DNA from: Psychrobacter sp. 28M-43
GTDB taxonomy: Bacteria > Pseudomonadota > Gammaproteobacteria > Pseudomonadales > Moraxellaceae
Direction of reading: 5' to 3'
DNA length: 64,000 nt
Assembly (NCBI RefSeq): GCF_014770435.1
Contig: NZ_CP061739.1
Span: forward strand, 3,038,001 to 3,102,000
Position numbers and translations under genes: made by a program. Positions within the stretch are counted from its first letter, which is position 1. Every line of letters starts with the position of its first letter. This document shows positions 41,986 to 51,676 of this stretch, piece after piece. The notes beneath the pieces were generated by a model. That model made no database searches, was not told the DNA's origin, and saw only the letters and a list, made by a program, of their open reading frames with translations.

Positions 41986-42486
41986 ATGAGAGAGTTTGAT
42001 TACGACTTGGATTATAAGAGTTTGGATTTGCGCGCTCAGCCTGAGTTGTACCGTGTTGGTCGCGGTGAGCAAGGCGTGTTACTGGTAGAGCCTTATAAGT
42101 CTGAGATTTTACCCCATTGGCGCTTTGCGACTCCTGACATCGCCCGCGAAAGTAGTGAAGCTATCTATCAGATGTTTTTAGATTACTTGGCTGACGATGA
42201 CTTCGTCGGTGCAGATATGGCGCGCAAATTTATCCAAATGGGCTATACCCGTGCTCGTCGTTATGCCAATCACAAAGGTGGCAAAAAATATAAAGGCGCG
42301 GTACCTGATGATAAAAAAGGTCAAAGCGGCGCCCATGGCCGCGAAGAACTGCCACGACAAGAGGAAGATCCAGTCAAAGCAGAATCTGCACGGATCTTTA
42401 AAGTTAAATGGGATGAATGCCGCGAGAACGAAGATTATTTAAGAATGAAGAAAGAGCATCGTGAACGCTATAAAGATGTCGAATAG
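41986..42486 (+). CDS. DUF4385 family protein
   Basis: A 166-residue cytosolic protein of the DUF4385 family. The FDYDLDYKSLDLR start, GRGEQGVLLVEPYKSEILP (about 23-41) and DMARKFIQMGYTRARRYANH (about 66-85) are the family blocks. The function is unknown. The C-terminal third is rich in Lys, Glu and Arg and looks helical. The start ATG follows a weak purine-rich site. Confidence 0.88.
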   Translation: MREFDYDLDYKSLDLRAQPELYRVGRGEQGVLLVEPYKSEILPHWRFATPDIARESSEAIYQMFLDYLADDDFVGADMARKFIQMGYTRARRYANHKGGKKYKGAVPDDKKGQSGAHGREELPRQEEDPVKAESARIFKVKWDECRENEDYLRMKKEHRERYKDVE

Positions 42487-42603
42487 TTGCTAATACTCAA
42501 GATATTAAGCACAACAAGTAACTAAATTGACTGGTCTCGAAATACTACTGTGCTAAGGTATGGCCAATATAATAAATATAACGATTTTTAATAGTGAGGA
42601 ACA

Positions 42604-43287
42604 ATGAATAAGCAGCTTTTAATTTTTGATTTTGATGGAACACTCATTGATAGCGTACCCGACTTGGCCGACGCAACTAACGCCATGCTAACCACATTGG
42701 GCAAAGACACCTACCCTATCGAGACGATACGCAATTGGATAGGAAATGGTTCGCGACTGCTCGTAGAGCGCGCGTTGGTTGGCAAGGTAGAAGTAGCAGA
42801 AGGTGAGCTAACAGTCGAGGAAGCCGATCACGCAGAGCAAATATTTTTTGAGGCTTATAAGAATCTTAGTGGCAGCAAAACCGTTGCCTATCCAGATGTT
42901 GATGACGGACTCAAAAAACTGCACGCAGCTGGCTATACACTTGCTTTAGTCACCAACAAGCCCATTCGCTTTGTACCGAAAATATTACAGTCATTTGGCT
43001 GGCAAGACTTATTTAGTGAAGTGATGGGCGGTGACAGTTTACCTGTCAAAAAACCAGACCCAACGCCCCTACTGCATGTCTGTGAGACTCTCAATGTCAG
43101 TGTCGAGCAGTCAGTGATGATTGGGGACTCTAGGAACGATATGTTGGCTGGACAGAACGCCAATATGGACACGCTCGGCCTGTCTTATGGCTACAACTAT
43201 GGGCAAGATATTCGCGAATTAAATCCGACTGAGGCATTTGACCACTTTGCTGACTTGGTTGCTTGGATTATGAAAGATAAAGGCTAG
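42604..43287 (+). CDS. gph: Phosphoglycolate phosphatase
   Basis: A HAD-family phosphatase that removes phosphate from 2-phosphoglycolate, for example that formed during repair of DNA ends. The 227 residues match Gph. Nucleophile motif DFDGTLIDS (D9, D11), the Thr motif VTNK (about 117-120), lysine in KKPDP (about 148-152) and the acidic MIGDSRND motif (about 172-179) are all present. Start AGTGAGGA precedes the ATG. Confidence 0.93.
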   Translation: MNKQLLIFDFDGTLIDSVPDLADATNAMLTTLGKDTYPIETIRNWIGNGSRLLVERALVGKVEVAEGELTVEEADHAEQIFFEAYKNLSGSKTVAYPDVDDGLKKLHAAGYTLALVTNKPIRFVPKILQSFGWQDLFSEVMGGDSLPVKKPDPTPLLHVCETLNVSVEQSVMIGDSRNDMLAGQNANMDTLGLSYGYNYGQDIRELNPTEAFDHFADLVAWIMKDKG

Positions 43288-43337
43288 TCTATAAAGAACC
43301 TATCAAATCATCATGATGTAACTTGCTCAAACATAGG

Positions 43338-44921
43338 TTACGCTTTGCTGCGATAGCTCAGCGCCTCAGATACGTGGGCGCTGTTGATATCGGTACTGTT
43401 AGCCAAATCAGCGATTGTACGTGCGACTCGTAACACTCGGTGGTAGCCACGCGCGGACAAATTCAAACGCTGCTGAGCAAGTTGCAGTAACTGCTTTTCA
43501 TTGTCGCCTAGCTGGATATACTCATCGATTTCGCTAGGGCTAAGCTCATTATTAACCTTTTGCTGGCGCTGCATTTGATGCTGATGCGCGACCACTACCC
43601 GATCCCGTACTTGCTTGGAGGTTTCACCTACCTGACTATTTTGCAGATCGGCAATCGGTAATGCAGGTACGGTGATATGCAAATCAATACGATCTAAGAG
43701 AGGCCCAGATAATTTGTCTTGATAGCGTTTGATCTGCTCAGGTCGACAGTGACAACGTCCTGATGTATCGCCATCATAGCCACATGGGCAAGGATTCATC
43801 GCAGCGACCAGTTGAAAATTCGCCGGAAAAGTCATTTGAGAGTTAGCGCGGCTAATAGTAATTTGCTTAGCTTCTAGCGGCTGACGCAATACTTCCAGTA
43901 CGCTTCGATCAAACTCAGGTAACTCATCTAGAAATAACACGCCTTTATTAGCTAGCGTAATCTCCCCCGGTTTTGGCCGTGAACCACCACCGACCAACGC
44001 CACAGCAGATATCGTATGATGCACTTGTCTGAACGGCCGCGTCCCATAATCGTAGTCGCTGTCTGCCACCGAGTAGGTACTGGCAACCTCTAGCGCATCT
44101 TCATCACTCAAGTCTGGCAATATCGTTGGCAATCGTGATGCCATAAGCGTCTTACCAGAACCCGGTGGCCCTGTAAATAACAATGAATGACCACCCGCAG
44201 CGGCAATCTCTAACGCGCGTCTGGCATGGTGCTGTCCCTTGACATCAGCTAAATCCACTTGATAGCCAACATGCTGCTGTGCAGGACTAGGCTGTACCAC
44301 TGACAAACTCTCATAGCTTGCACTTGGGTTAACGAGTGACTGCAGATGATCGCAAACCGCTTTTAGACTCTGAGCAGCTAGTATCGTTACGCCATCAACG
44401 CGGCTGGCCTCACGACCATTATCAATCGGTACGATCAGTTGCGGTGTTATCGGCGGCGAGGTATCCGAGTTATTTTGCTCTTGGTCACTCGCTGCTACTA
44501 ACTTCGACAATGCTAATGCCAACTTCTCAGCTTTGATTGCTCGTGCGACTGCCAAACTACCAGTTACTTGTCGCAATTGACCATTGAGCGCTAATTCGCC
44601 AATAAACTCATATCCTGATAGCACCTCTGGCTCAAGCTGTCCGCTTGCTGCCAGTATACCGATAGCAATTGGTAAGTCTAAACGCGCCCCATCTTTAGGT
44701 AAATCAGCAGGAGCTAAATTGATTGTGAGGCGGCGGTTAGGAAACTGGAAACCTGAATTGAGAATGGCGGAGCGTACCCTGTCCTTACTCTCACGCACGG
44801 CGGCCTCAGGTAGCCCAACGATGGTCAATGCAGGCAGTCCTTGCGATAGATGCACTTCAATGATGACCTTGGGAGCATGCAGACCAACCACCGAACGGGT
44901 ATAGACTTGGGCAAACGACAT
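43338..44921 (-). CDS. comM: ComM/YifB AAA+ ATPase
   Basis: A hexameric helicase-like ATPase of the Mg-chelatase family that promotes branch migration during natural transformation. From 44921 it has 527 residues (E. coli YifB 506). The N-terminal lonC-like domain begins SFAQVYTRSVVGL. Walker A GPPGSGKT is at 251-258; Walker B is in VLFLDELPEF; a CxCGYxGD-type zinc-like cluster occurs in the MNPCPCGYDGD block. The start follows AGGAAG by six bases; 32 upstream residues were excluded. Confidence 0.94.
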   Translation of the reverse strand: MSFAQVYTRSVVGLHAPKVIIEVHLSQGLPALTIVGLPEAAVRESKDRVRSAILNSGFQFPNRRLTINLAPADLPKDGARLDLPIAIGILAASGQLEPEVLSGYEFIGELALNGQLRQVTGSLAVARAIKAEKLALALSKLVAASDQEQNNSDTSPPITPQLIVPIDNGREASRVDGVTILAAQSLKAVCDHLQSLVNPSASYESLSVVQPSPAQQHVGYQVDLADVKGQHHARRALEIAAAGGHSLLFTGPPGSGKTLMASRLPTILPDLSDEDALEVASTYSVADSDYDYGTRPFRQVHHTISAVALVGGGSRPKPGEITLANKGVLFLDELPEFDRSVLEVLRQPLEAKQITISRANSQMTFPANFQLVAAMNPCPCGYDGDTSGRCHCRPEQIKRYQDKLSGPLLDRIDLHITVPALPIADLQNSQVGETSKQVRDRVVVAHQHQMQRQQKVNNELSPSEIDEYIQLGDNEKQLLQLAQQRLNLSARGYHRVLRVARTIADLANSTDINSAHVSEALSYRSKA

Positions 44922-45273
44922 CAGCATCTTCCTAATACAGAGTGTCATTGATAATAAAGTATTATTTATCAACGCGCAAATGTCGTGTTTTATTGTTGGT
45001 ATAGAGAGAATCACCAAAACCTCAGCGTCGTTCTGGGGTTTTTTATGTATAAATAACGCTCTATTTCAATAGTTAAGAATACTCACTGACCACCCCACTG
45101 CTAATAAGGATTTGTTATACTATCTACTATACATTTAGCGATACATACTGCTGCCGATGACGTATTCAAATTTTATTATCGATCATTCATAAAATTTGAA
45201 AATAAACACCACATCCGAAATCATTTTTAATCCAAAAACCAGCAGTATCTAGAGTAAAGACGAGGAATATCGC
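44922..45273. other. 352-bp divergent gap between comM and hemN
   Basis: No gene is visible. It contains a plus-strand terminator-like hairpin at 45016-45046 and an AT-rich promoter-like zone at about 45110-45135 with TTGTTA and TATACA-type elements for hemN. No FNR box could be recognised. Confidence 0.45.
45016..45046 (+). terminator. Orphan terminator-like hairpin between comM and hemN
   Basis: A ten-bp stem (AAAACCTCAG/CTGGGGTTTT with one T-G pair, loop CGTCGTT) is followed by T6 on the plus strand. No plus-strand gene precedes it: comM runs the other way and starts 95 bp to the left. It may end an unannotated small RNA or an antisense transcript. Confidence 0.65.
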
Positions 45274-46830
45274 ATGACAGACTATTCAGAACAGAATACT
45301 CAGCAGCCCTACAACCGTGCGGACGAGCCGCCCACGACTGTGCGCCCTGTTATGCAACCTGACAACCCTTATGCCAGTACACGTGGCAGTATTACTAGCA
45401 AGCAGCTACCAGCATTTGATGAAGCAATTATCAATAAGTACAATCGCTCAGGGCCACGTTATACCTCTTATCCGACTGCTTTAGAATTTACTCCAATACC
45501 GGATAGCTTCGAGAATATCGGTCTTGAGACAAAAATCCTACAGAATCGTGAAGCGCGTGCTCCCTTATCGCTATATTTTCATATTCCGTTTTGTCGCCAC
45601 CTTTGCTACTACTGTGCTTGTAATAAGATTATTACCAAAAAAAATAGTGATTCTGGTGATTACTTGCAGTATTTAATTACTGAAATTACGCATAAGCGCC
45701 GTTTGTTATCTACGCCAGAAGGCAGCGACAAACCATTGGTCAAACAGCTACATTTGGGCGGTGGTACACCAACGTTTTTGCATGACGAAGAGATGGTGCA
45801 GTTATGGGAGTTTTTACAGACTCAGTTTGAATTTTTGCCAGAAGATGATGGTGACTACTCTATCGAAATTGATCCTCGTGAGCTGAGTGAAAACACCTTA
45901 CAGATATTGCGTAATCTCGGTTTCAATCGTATCAGCTTAGGCGTGCAAGATTTAGATGAAACGGTGCAAATCGCTGTTAATCGTGTGCATTCAGCAGAGC
46001 TTATTGAAAGCGTGCTAACAGAAGCACGTGAGCTTGGTTTTCGCTCTATCAATATTGATTTGATTTATGGTTTGCCGCATCAAACACCTGATACGTTGGA
46101 CAAAACTGTAAATCGTATCATCGAGATGTCACCAGACCGCCTGTCAGTCTTTAACTATGCGCATTTGCCTGAGCGATTTAAGGCCCAACGTCAGATAAAA
46201 GATGAAGACTTGCCCAGCCCAGCTGCCAAACTGACGATGCTCGGCAATACTATCAACACATTGACCGAAGCTGGCTATCAATATATCGGTATCGATCATT
46301 TTGCCAAACCGGATGACGAGTTGGCTATTGCCCAGCGCGAAGGTAAATTACATCGTAATTTTCAGGGTTACACCATCATGGGTGATTGTGACTTATTAGG
46401 CTTTGGTGTCTCATCAATCAGTCAGATTTCTAATGCCAATACGCGCTATATTTTGCAAAACGATACTAATCTACAGAGCTATCAAGCCAAGATTGATATG
46501 GCGAAAATCAATCCAACTGTCATGCCTGCGGTAAAGTACATAAAAACCTCTATCAAAGACCGCTTGCGTGAATACGTCATCATGAACCTACTGTGTCATG
46601 ATTACCTCGATTTTAAAGATGTGAATCAAAAGTTTGGTATCGATGCCATCACCTACTTTATTAATGAGATACAGCAGTTAGGCGCTATGCAAGACGACAG
46701 GCTGATAGATATGGATGCAGCAGGTATTCGCGTCTTACCCAGAGGTCGCTTGCTTGGCCGTAACGTCGCCATGGTATTTGATGAATACTTAGAAAAGAAA
46801 CACCAAAACCGCTTTTCAAAAGTTATCTAA
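45274..46830 (+). CDS. hemN: Oxygen-independent coproporphyrinogen III oxidase
   Basis: A radical SAM enzyme that decarboxylates coproporphyrinogen III in haem synthesis without oxygen. The 518 residues exceed the usual 457 because of about 50 extra N-terminal residues rich in Gln, Pro and Thr. The cluster motif is C107xxxC111xxC114, with the extra C116. The HLGGGTPTFL block and GLPHQT block are family signatures. The start follows GAGGAA; no internal ATG gives a better family N-terminus. Confidence 0.95.
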   Translation: MTDYSEQNTQQPYNRADEPPTTVRPVMQPDNPYASTRGSITSKQLPAFDEAIINKYNRSGPRYTSYPTALEFTPIPDSFENIGLETKILQNREARAPLSLYFHIPFCRHLCYYCACNKIITKKNSDSGDYLQYLITEITHKRRLLSTPEGSDKPLVKQLHLGGGTPTFLHDEEMVQLWEFLQTQFEFLPEDDGDYSIEIDPRELSENTLQILRNLGFNRISLGVQDLDETVQIAVNRVHSAELIESVLTEARELGFRSINIDLIYGLPHQTPDTLDKTVNRIIEMSPDRLSVFNYAHLPERFKAQRQIKDEDLPSPAAKLTMLGNTINTLTEAGYQYIGIDHFAKPDDELAIAQREGKLHRNFQGYTIMGDCDLLGFGVSSISQISNANTRYILQNDTNLQSYQAKIDMAKINPTVMPAVKYIKTSIKDRLREYVIMNLLCHDYLDFKDVNQKFGIDAITYFINEIQQLGAMQDDRLIDMDAAGIRVLPRGRLLGRNVAMVFDEYLEKKHQNRFSKVI

Positions 46831-46861
46831 GTTAGCGAGTCATTCCTCAATTATTAAACAT

Positions 46862-46888
46862 AAAAAAGACCTCAAGCGAGGTCTTTTT
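46862..46888 (+). terminator. Bidirectional terminator after hemN
   Basis: A perfect AAAAAGACCTC/GAGGTCTTTTT stem with an AAGC loop and T run. It serves hemN and, on the minus strand, the stomatin gene ending at 46908. Confidence 0.9.
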
Positions 46889-46907
46889 TTATTATTGCTG
46901 TGGCTTT

Positions 46908-47768
46908 TTAAACTTTTAATTTATCACCGACCATACCTTTTACGGTACTTAAAATATCTGCTGGTAGTACCACCATTTTGGAGTTATCGGACTCAGCCAA
47001 CTCTCGTATCGCTTTGATATACTGCTCACCCAGCAAGTATACGATCGGCATCTCTTCCTCTCCCATCGCGCTAGTAATCAAACGAATCGACTCTTCAGAA
47101 CCTCTGGCTAGTACCACCTGCGCTTCAGCATCACGGCGTGACGCTTCCAGGCGACCATCCGCTTCTAAGATAGCAGCTTGCTTTTGACCATCAGCACGGG
47201 TCACGGTTGCACGGCGTAAACGCTCTGCCGCTGCTTGCTCTTCCATGGATGCTTGCATGGTCTGCGAAGGATTAATATCTTGAATCTCTACTGTCTTAAG
47301 GGTAATACCCCAATCCGCGATATCTTCTGAAATCGCATGTTTTAGCTTGGTTTTGATCTCGTCGCGACTAGACAATGCACTATCAAGATCCATTTCACCA
47401 ATAATCGAACGTAGCGATGTTTGCACCAGATTACGAATACCGTACTCATAATCTTCGATGCCATAGACCGCTTTATCAGGACGCACGATATTAATATAAG
47501 CGACAGCGTTTGCAATAATAACGACGTTGTCACGAGTAATGACTTCTTGTGACGGAATATCAAGTACGATGTCCTTGGTCGTTACCTTATAAGCCACATC
47601 ATCTACATAAGGGATGATGAGGTTGAGTCCAGGCTCTAGCGTTTGGCTATATTTGCCCAGTCGCTGCACAACCCATTTATAACCTTGCGGTACAATACGT
47701 ACGCCTTTAAATACGGTGAATACCACCAGTGCAATCAATACCACCATGACAATACTAAAGCTTTCCAT
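46908..47768 (-). CDS. qmcA: SPFH/stomatin-like membrane protein (QmcA type)
   Basis: A 286-residue protein with one N-terminal transmembrane helix (about 5-22) and an SPFH domain (about 23-185), with the RIVPQGYKWVVQRLGKY block and LDIPSQEVITRDNV. An Ala/Glu/Arg-rich coiled coil (about 170-225) follows. Such proteins form cage-like membrane assemblies, and their partner is NfeD, encoded just upstream in the same operon. The symbol is based on similarity to E. coli QmcA. Confidence 0.88.
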   Translation of the reverse strand: MESFSIVMVVLIALVVFTVFKGVRIVPQGYKWVVQRLGKYSQTLEPGLNLIIPYVDDVAYKVTTKDIVLDIPSQEVITRDNVVIIANAVAYINIVRPDKAVYGIEDYEYGIRNLVQTSLRSIIGEMDLDSALSSRDEIKTKLKHAISEDIADWGITLKTVEIQDINPSQTMQASMEEQAAAERLRRATVTRADGQKQAAILEADGRLEASRRDAEAQVVLARGSEESIRLITSAMGEEEMPIVYLLGEQYIKAIRELAESDNSKMVVLPADILSTVKGMVGDKLKV

Positions 47769-47784
47769 AACTCATCCCTTATTA

Positions 47785-48264
47785 TTATACCTGCATACTT
47801 TTATGCATCGCTGCCTGCGCTTTTGTACTGCTCACAATCAGCTCATTACCCACGATATCTGTCACGACCACTCTATCGCCGATTGCCACCTGCTCCCCTC
47901 TCGTACGGCACATCCATTCAGCCGCACCAACGATAGGAACACTAAATCTAACCGTGCCAGCTTTATCTAGCTGCGGTGACACGATAATCATGCCGACCTC
48001 ACCAACTATGACACTACCGCCTAGCCCAGCTTTGGTACGATCTACTGACAACGGTTTGATAAACTTGAACCAAGCCAGCAAAAACACAGCTGAGAGCACT
48101 AACCAGACAATAATCTGAACAGAGACAGAAATAGGCAGCAGCCATGATAGCGCTGCTACGATGATGGCGGCGGCACCAAACCACAGACTGGCAAACGTCG
48201 GTACAAACATTTCAACTATTAATAATAAGAAGCCTAATACTAACCAATGCCAAGGTTCAATCAT
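47785..48264 (-). CDS. NfeD-family membrane protein
   Basis: A short NfeD protein of about 159 residues with four hydrophobic segments (about 6-24, 25-42, 46-63 and 68-80) and a C-terminal OB-fold domain (about 95-150, with the GEVGMIIV and GDRVVVTDIVGNEL blocks). It partners the stomatin encoded 16 bp downstream. The start is uncertain: 48264 has GGAG nine bases upstream; 48279 and 48306 are alternatives. Confidence 0.85.
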   Translation of the reverse strand: MIEPWHWLVLGFLLLIVEMFVPTFASLWFGAAAIIVAALSWLLPISVSVQIIVWLVLSAVFLLAWFKFIKPLSVDRTKAGLGGSVIVGEVGMIIVSPQLDKAGTVRFSVPIVGAAEWMCRTRGEQVAIGDRVVVTDIVGNELIVSSTKAQAAMHKSMQV

Positions 48265-48421
48265 CCAAAGTATCTCCATCCTTGCCACCATTCCTATCTT
48301 TATCAATCCAGTTTTTAATGTAGCACATTTTTAAGGATAACAACGCTTTAACGATAATGATATATTACTTATTGGATGCTTATAAATTACCGTCCTAAAA
48401 GCTTCTGCATAAATTTTAAGC

Positions 48422-48456
48422 AAAAAAAACGACCACTTAAAGTGATCGTTTCTTTA
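48422..48456 (-). terminator. Terminator after the outer-membrane barrel gene
   Basis: The stem AACGACCACTT/AAGTGATCGTT with one mismatch, followed on the minus strand by T8. It ends the gene starting at 49030. Confidence 0.85.
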
Positions 48457-48493
48457 TTATAGCTGTTTAGCTAAAAGCTTATTTTCTAAGTGC

Positions 48494-49030
48494 TTAGAAT
48501 TTTAGCTGTGCGCCAACAGTCATAAGATCTGTATCATCGCCTAGCATATCGTATTCAGCTTCAACACTGAAGTCAGAGTTTACTGCATAACCAAGACCTA
48601 CACCGCCAGCAAGGTTGGTATCATCTTTTGAACCGTCGTATAAACCTAAAGTAGTATTAGATGCTTCTACTTCAGTTTTTGCAACACCTAGCTTACCTTT
48701 TGCGTACAAGCCGCTATTTGGGAATGCATAACGGTAAGTACCATAAGCGCCGTATGTCTTAGCATCGATGTCACCGCCTCTATAGTCAGCATCATCTGAA
48801 CCTACATATTCTGCTTCTACACCGAAATTAGGATCAAAGTTATAACCAGCAGTCACACCATATGCAGTTGGGTCATCAGCACCATCGATATCTAGATCGA
48901 ACTGACCAACTTTAGCAGCAACGTATGGCTGACCTGTGTAGCCATTGCCATAGTTAACAGCGGCTTGTGCGCCTACAGAAAGTAAAGAACCAGTTGCTAG
49001 TGCAAGTATTGTTTTTTGTAAAGTTTTCAT
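48494..49030 (-). CDS. Small outer-membrane beta-barrel protein
   Basis: A 178-residue secreted protein. The signal peptide runs to about residue 23 (cleavage after AQA). The rest has alternating short strands and tight turns with many Gly, Tyr, Val and Asp residues. The last residue is Phe in VGAQLKF, a typical barrel C-terminal signal. It resembles the opacity/OmpA-like eight-stranded barrels, but its function is unknown. The start follows AAGGAG by seven bases. Confidence 0.88.
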   Translation of the reverse strand: MKTLQKTILALATGSLLSVGAQAAVNYGNGYTGQPYVAAKVGQFDLDIDGADDPTAYGVTAGYNFDPNFGVEAEYVGSDDADYRGGDIDAKTYGAYGTYRYAFPNSGLYAKGKLGVAKTEVEASNTTLGLYDGSKDDTNLAGGVGLGYAVNSDFSVEAEYDMLGDDTDLMTVGAQLKF

Positions 49031-49334
49031 TATTAGCTCCTTGAAAGAAATTTGGACAAACAAGTTATTTATTTATATTGGCCTTGTGGCCCTATCGCCT
49101 TGTCTGCTAACGATGAATACATAGTAACAAACTATTTCAGACACTCTGTCAGTGTTTAATGGTACGAAAGTTAAGATTTGAAAGTGTTTATCAGTGTGTG
49201 GGTTACAAAGGCTTAGATATGAAACCTTTTGTTACATCCACTCAGTTTATGCAATAATCCGTACTCATTTCACAGTTTTCTTGCTAGATAAGTCAGCTAA
49301 ACATGGCTGATATAACAATAATTAGAGAGAGAAA
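49031..49334. other. 304-bp divergent gap between barrel gene and bioF
   Basis: No gene, repeat or terminator is visible. AGAGAGAG just before the bioF ATG is its ribosome-binding site. Promoters for both directions must lie here but none is convincing. Confidence 0.4.
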
Positions 49335-50567
49335 ATGCAAAATTCTATCACTGAGCGTGTGCAAAGCGCACTTGCAGACTTAAAAGCAAAGCAGCAGTAT
49401 CGTCAATTACCAAACTTGCAGCACGATGGACGATACGTCGTTAGTGCAGGTAAGGCTTTACTCAATATTGCGAGTAACGACTATCTTGGCTTAGGTGGTG
49501 ATACTGAGCTGCAAGCTGAATTTCTAGCTCAAGTGGGACAGCTATCTACTACGCACACTCCTAAAATGAGTGCCACTTCCTCACGCCTACTCACAGGCAA
49601 CGATATGCAGTTAGAAGCTCTAGAAGAGGAACTGCAAAACTGGTATCACAGTGTCATAGAGAAACAGAGTTTAACCGATTCAAAGTCGGTGCTGGTGTTG
49701 AACAGTGGCTATCACGCCAACCTAGGTATCTTGCCAGCATTGACAGCTTTGCCAGTCAAGACACTCGTTTTGGCTGATAAGCTAGTACATGCCAGCATTA
49801 TCGATGGGATGCGCTTGAGCCAAAGTAAACTTGTCACCTATCGTCGTTACCGTCATAACGATTACGAACATTTGGCCAAGTTTATTGAACAAGCAGACGA
49901 GACGGTTGAACGCATCATTATTGTCACCGAGAGTATATTTAGTATGGATGGTGACCGTGCTGACTTGCCTCAACTAGTACAATTAAAATCCAAAGATGCT
50001 CGTATTGAGCTGTATGTCGATGAAGCACACGCTGTTGGAGTGCTTGGCGATACAGGTTTAGGATTGGCGGAAGAAACGCAGACCTTGGCGGATATTGATT
50101 ATTTGGTGGGTACCTTTGGTAAAGCATTTGCTTCAATGGGTGCTTATATAATGTGTGATAAAGTCGTCAAACAGTGGCTGATCAATGCCATGCGTCCACT
50201 GATTTTTAGTACTGCACTCCCTCCTATCAATCACGCATGGACACGATTTATCTTAGCAAAAATGCCGACCTTAACTGACCAACGTGCGCATCTAGCACAG
50301 CTATCTACCACGCTTAGTCAAGCCATCGACCCACGACACCGTGTATCGCCAACTGTAGAAGATATAGATTATCAGTCTCCTATCATTCCTTATATATTAG
50401 GCGATAATGCGAGTACCCTTGCCAAAGCACAACAGTTACAAGCCGCTGGATTTTACGCGCTGCCTATCAGGCCACCTACTGTGCCTGCAAACACTGCTCG
50501 CATTCGTTTAGTTATGAATGCCAAACTGACTAACGAAGACTGCGAGCGATTGATACAGCAGTTGTAA
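49335..50567 (+). CDS. bioF: 8-amino-7-oxononanoate synthase
   Basis: PLP enzyme that condenses pimeloyl-ACP with alanine in biotin synthesis. The 410 residues carry SNDYLGLG (about 48-55), LNSGYHANLG (about 122-131), VDEAHAVGVLG and the lysine motif TFGKAFAS with K263. The motif is slightly divergent from the more usual GKALG. bioC follows 71 bp downstream. Confidence 0.94.
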   Translation: MQNSITERVQSALADLKAKQQYRQLPNLQHDGRYVVSAGKALLNIASNDYLGLGGDTELQAEFLAQVGQLSTTHTPKMSATSSRLLTGNDMQLEALEEELQNWYHSVIEKQSLTDSKSVLVLNSGYHANLGILPALTALPVKTLVLADKLVHASIIDGMRLSQSKLVTYRRYRHNDYEHLAKFIEQADETVERIIIVTESIFSMDGDRADLPQLVQLKSKDARIELYVDEAHAVGVLGDTGLGLAEETQTLADIDYLVGTFGKAFASMGAYIMCDKVVKQWLINAMRPLIFSTALPPINHAWTRFILAKMPTLTDQRAHLAQLSTTLSQAIDPRHRVSPTVEDIDYQSPIIPYILGDNASTLAKAQQLQAAGFYALPIRPPTVPANTARIRLVMNAKLTNEDCERLIQQL

Positions 50568-50638
50568 CCTTATCGTTTGACACAAACTTTACTCCTACTA
50601 TTGATAGATAACTGGCGCACTTGGACATAATAAAGCCT

Positions 50639-51448
50639 ATGACAACATTCGACACAGCTGACGACCTCAGTGTTAGAAAACAAACCATCGCTCGCCACTT
50701 TGCTAATGCAAGCGATTATGACCAGCATGCCAGTATCCAGCAAACCGTTTGTCAGTACTTATTAGACAGTATTGCTCATACCAAGCAAAGTAGTGTGCTA
50801 GAAGTGGGTGCAGGTACAGGTCAAATGACGCGCCTACTCGCTGATCATATTCAAGGCCAGTACTGGCTCATCAATGAGTTATGTAGTGAGCAGACTGCTA
50901 CATTGCAATCAATACTGCCGACTGCTGAGATCATTATCGGCGATGCTGAAACGATAGATTTAGCAGAAAATCATAGCTTGATAGTTAGTGCCAATGCCGT
51001 GCAGTGGTTTGATAATCCATTGAGTTTCGTCACGCAATCAGCGCAGCGTCTACAATCTGGAGGCCAGCTAGTCTTTAGTACTTTTACGCCAAATAACTTT
51101 TTACAAATTAAGACTCTCACTGGCCAAGGACTTCACTACCCAGATATTGACGAATGGCAATTGGCATTAGATAGTGCTGGCTTTGAGAATATTGAACTCT
51201 TAATTCGGCGCTTTGATTTACCATTTCCTACCCCCTACGCTATCTTAAAGCATATGAAACTCACCGGCGTATCGACCAATCAAACGCAAGTTAAATCAGA
51301 AGATACTCAAACCTTTGTATGGACAAAGTCGCGTTTACAGCAATTTGAGTCAGACTATTGGCAACATTTTTCAGAAGTGGACGAAACAGGACAGCTCATG
51401 GTTAATTTAACCTATGAAGTGCTCATAATAAGTGCGTTTAAACCATAA
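50639..51448 (+). CDS. bioC: Malonyl-ACP O-methyltransferase
   Basis: A SAM-dependent methyltransferase that primes pimelate synthesis by methylating malonyl-ACP. The 269 residues contain the SAM motif LEVGAGTGQM (about 54-63), an N-terminal RHFANASDYDQHA block typical of BioC, and a C-terminal domain of the family. I placed the start at the ATG at 50639; a TTG at 50621 would add six residues. No bioA, bioB, bioD or bioH lies nearby. Confidence 0.92.
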   Translation: MTTFDTADDLSVRKQTIARHFANASDYDQHASIQQTVCQYLLDSIAHTKQSSVLEVGAGTGQMTRLLADHIQGQYWLINELCSEQTATLQSILPTAEIIIGDAETIDLAENHSLIVSANAVQWFDNPLSFVTQSAQRLQSGGQLVFSTFTPNNFLQIKTLTGQGLHYPDIDEWQLALDSAGFENIELLIRRFDLPFPTPYAILKHMKLTGVSTNQTQVKSEDTQTFVWTKSRLQQFESDYWQHFSEVDETGQLMVNLTYEVLIISAFKP

Positions 51449-51511
51449 GCACATAACTTATTAATAGAAACAATAGTTAGCAGAAACAGTAGCCGATAGG
51501 AAAAACAGCCA

Positions 51512-51545
51512 TAAAAAAACGCACCCCAAAGGATGCGTTTTTTAA
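51512..51545 (+). terminator. Terminator after bioC
   Basis: AAAAAAACGCA and TGCGTTTTTT arms around CCCCAAAGGA with a T run. It lies 65 bp after bioC and also faces the 3' end of dnaK. Confidence 0.9.
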
Positions 51546-51676
51546 TTTAACTAGTTATCGATTTGTATCGACTATACCATTTTCAAAAACTTGAGTAGCA
51601 AGGAAAACGAGCGTAAGTACTACATTGAGTAGACTAAGCGAGTTTGACGCAGCTAATCGCGTTTTTGGATTTGGTA

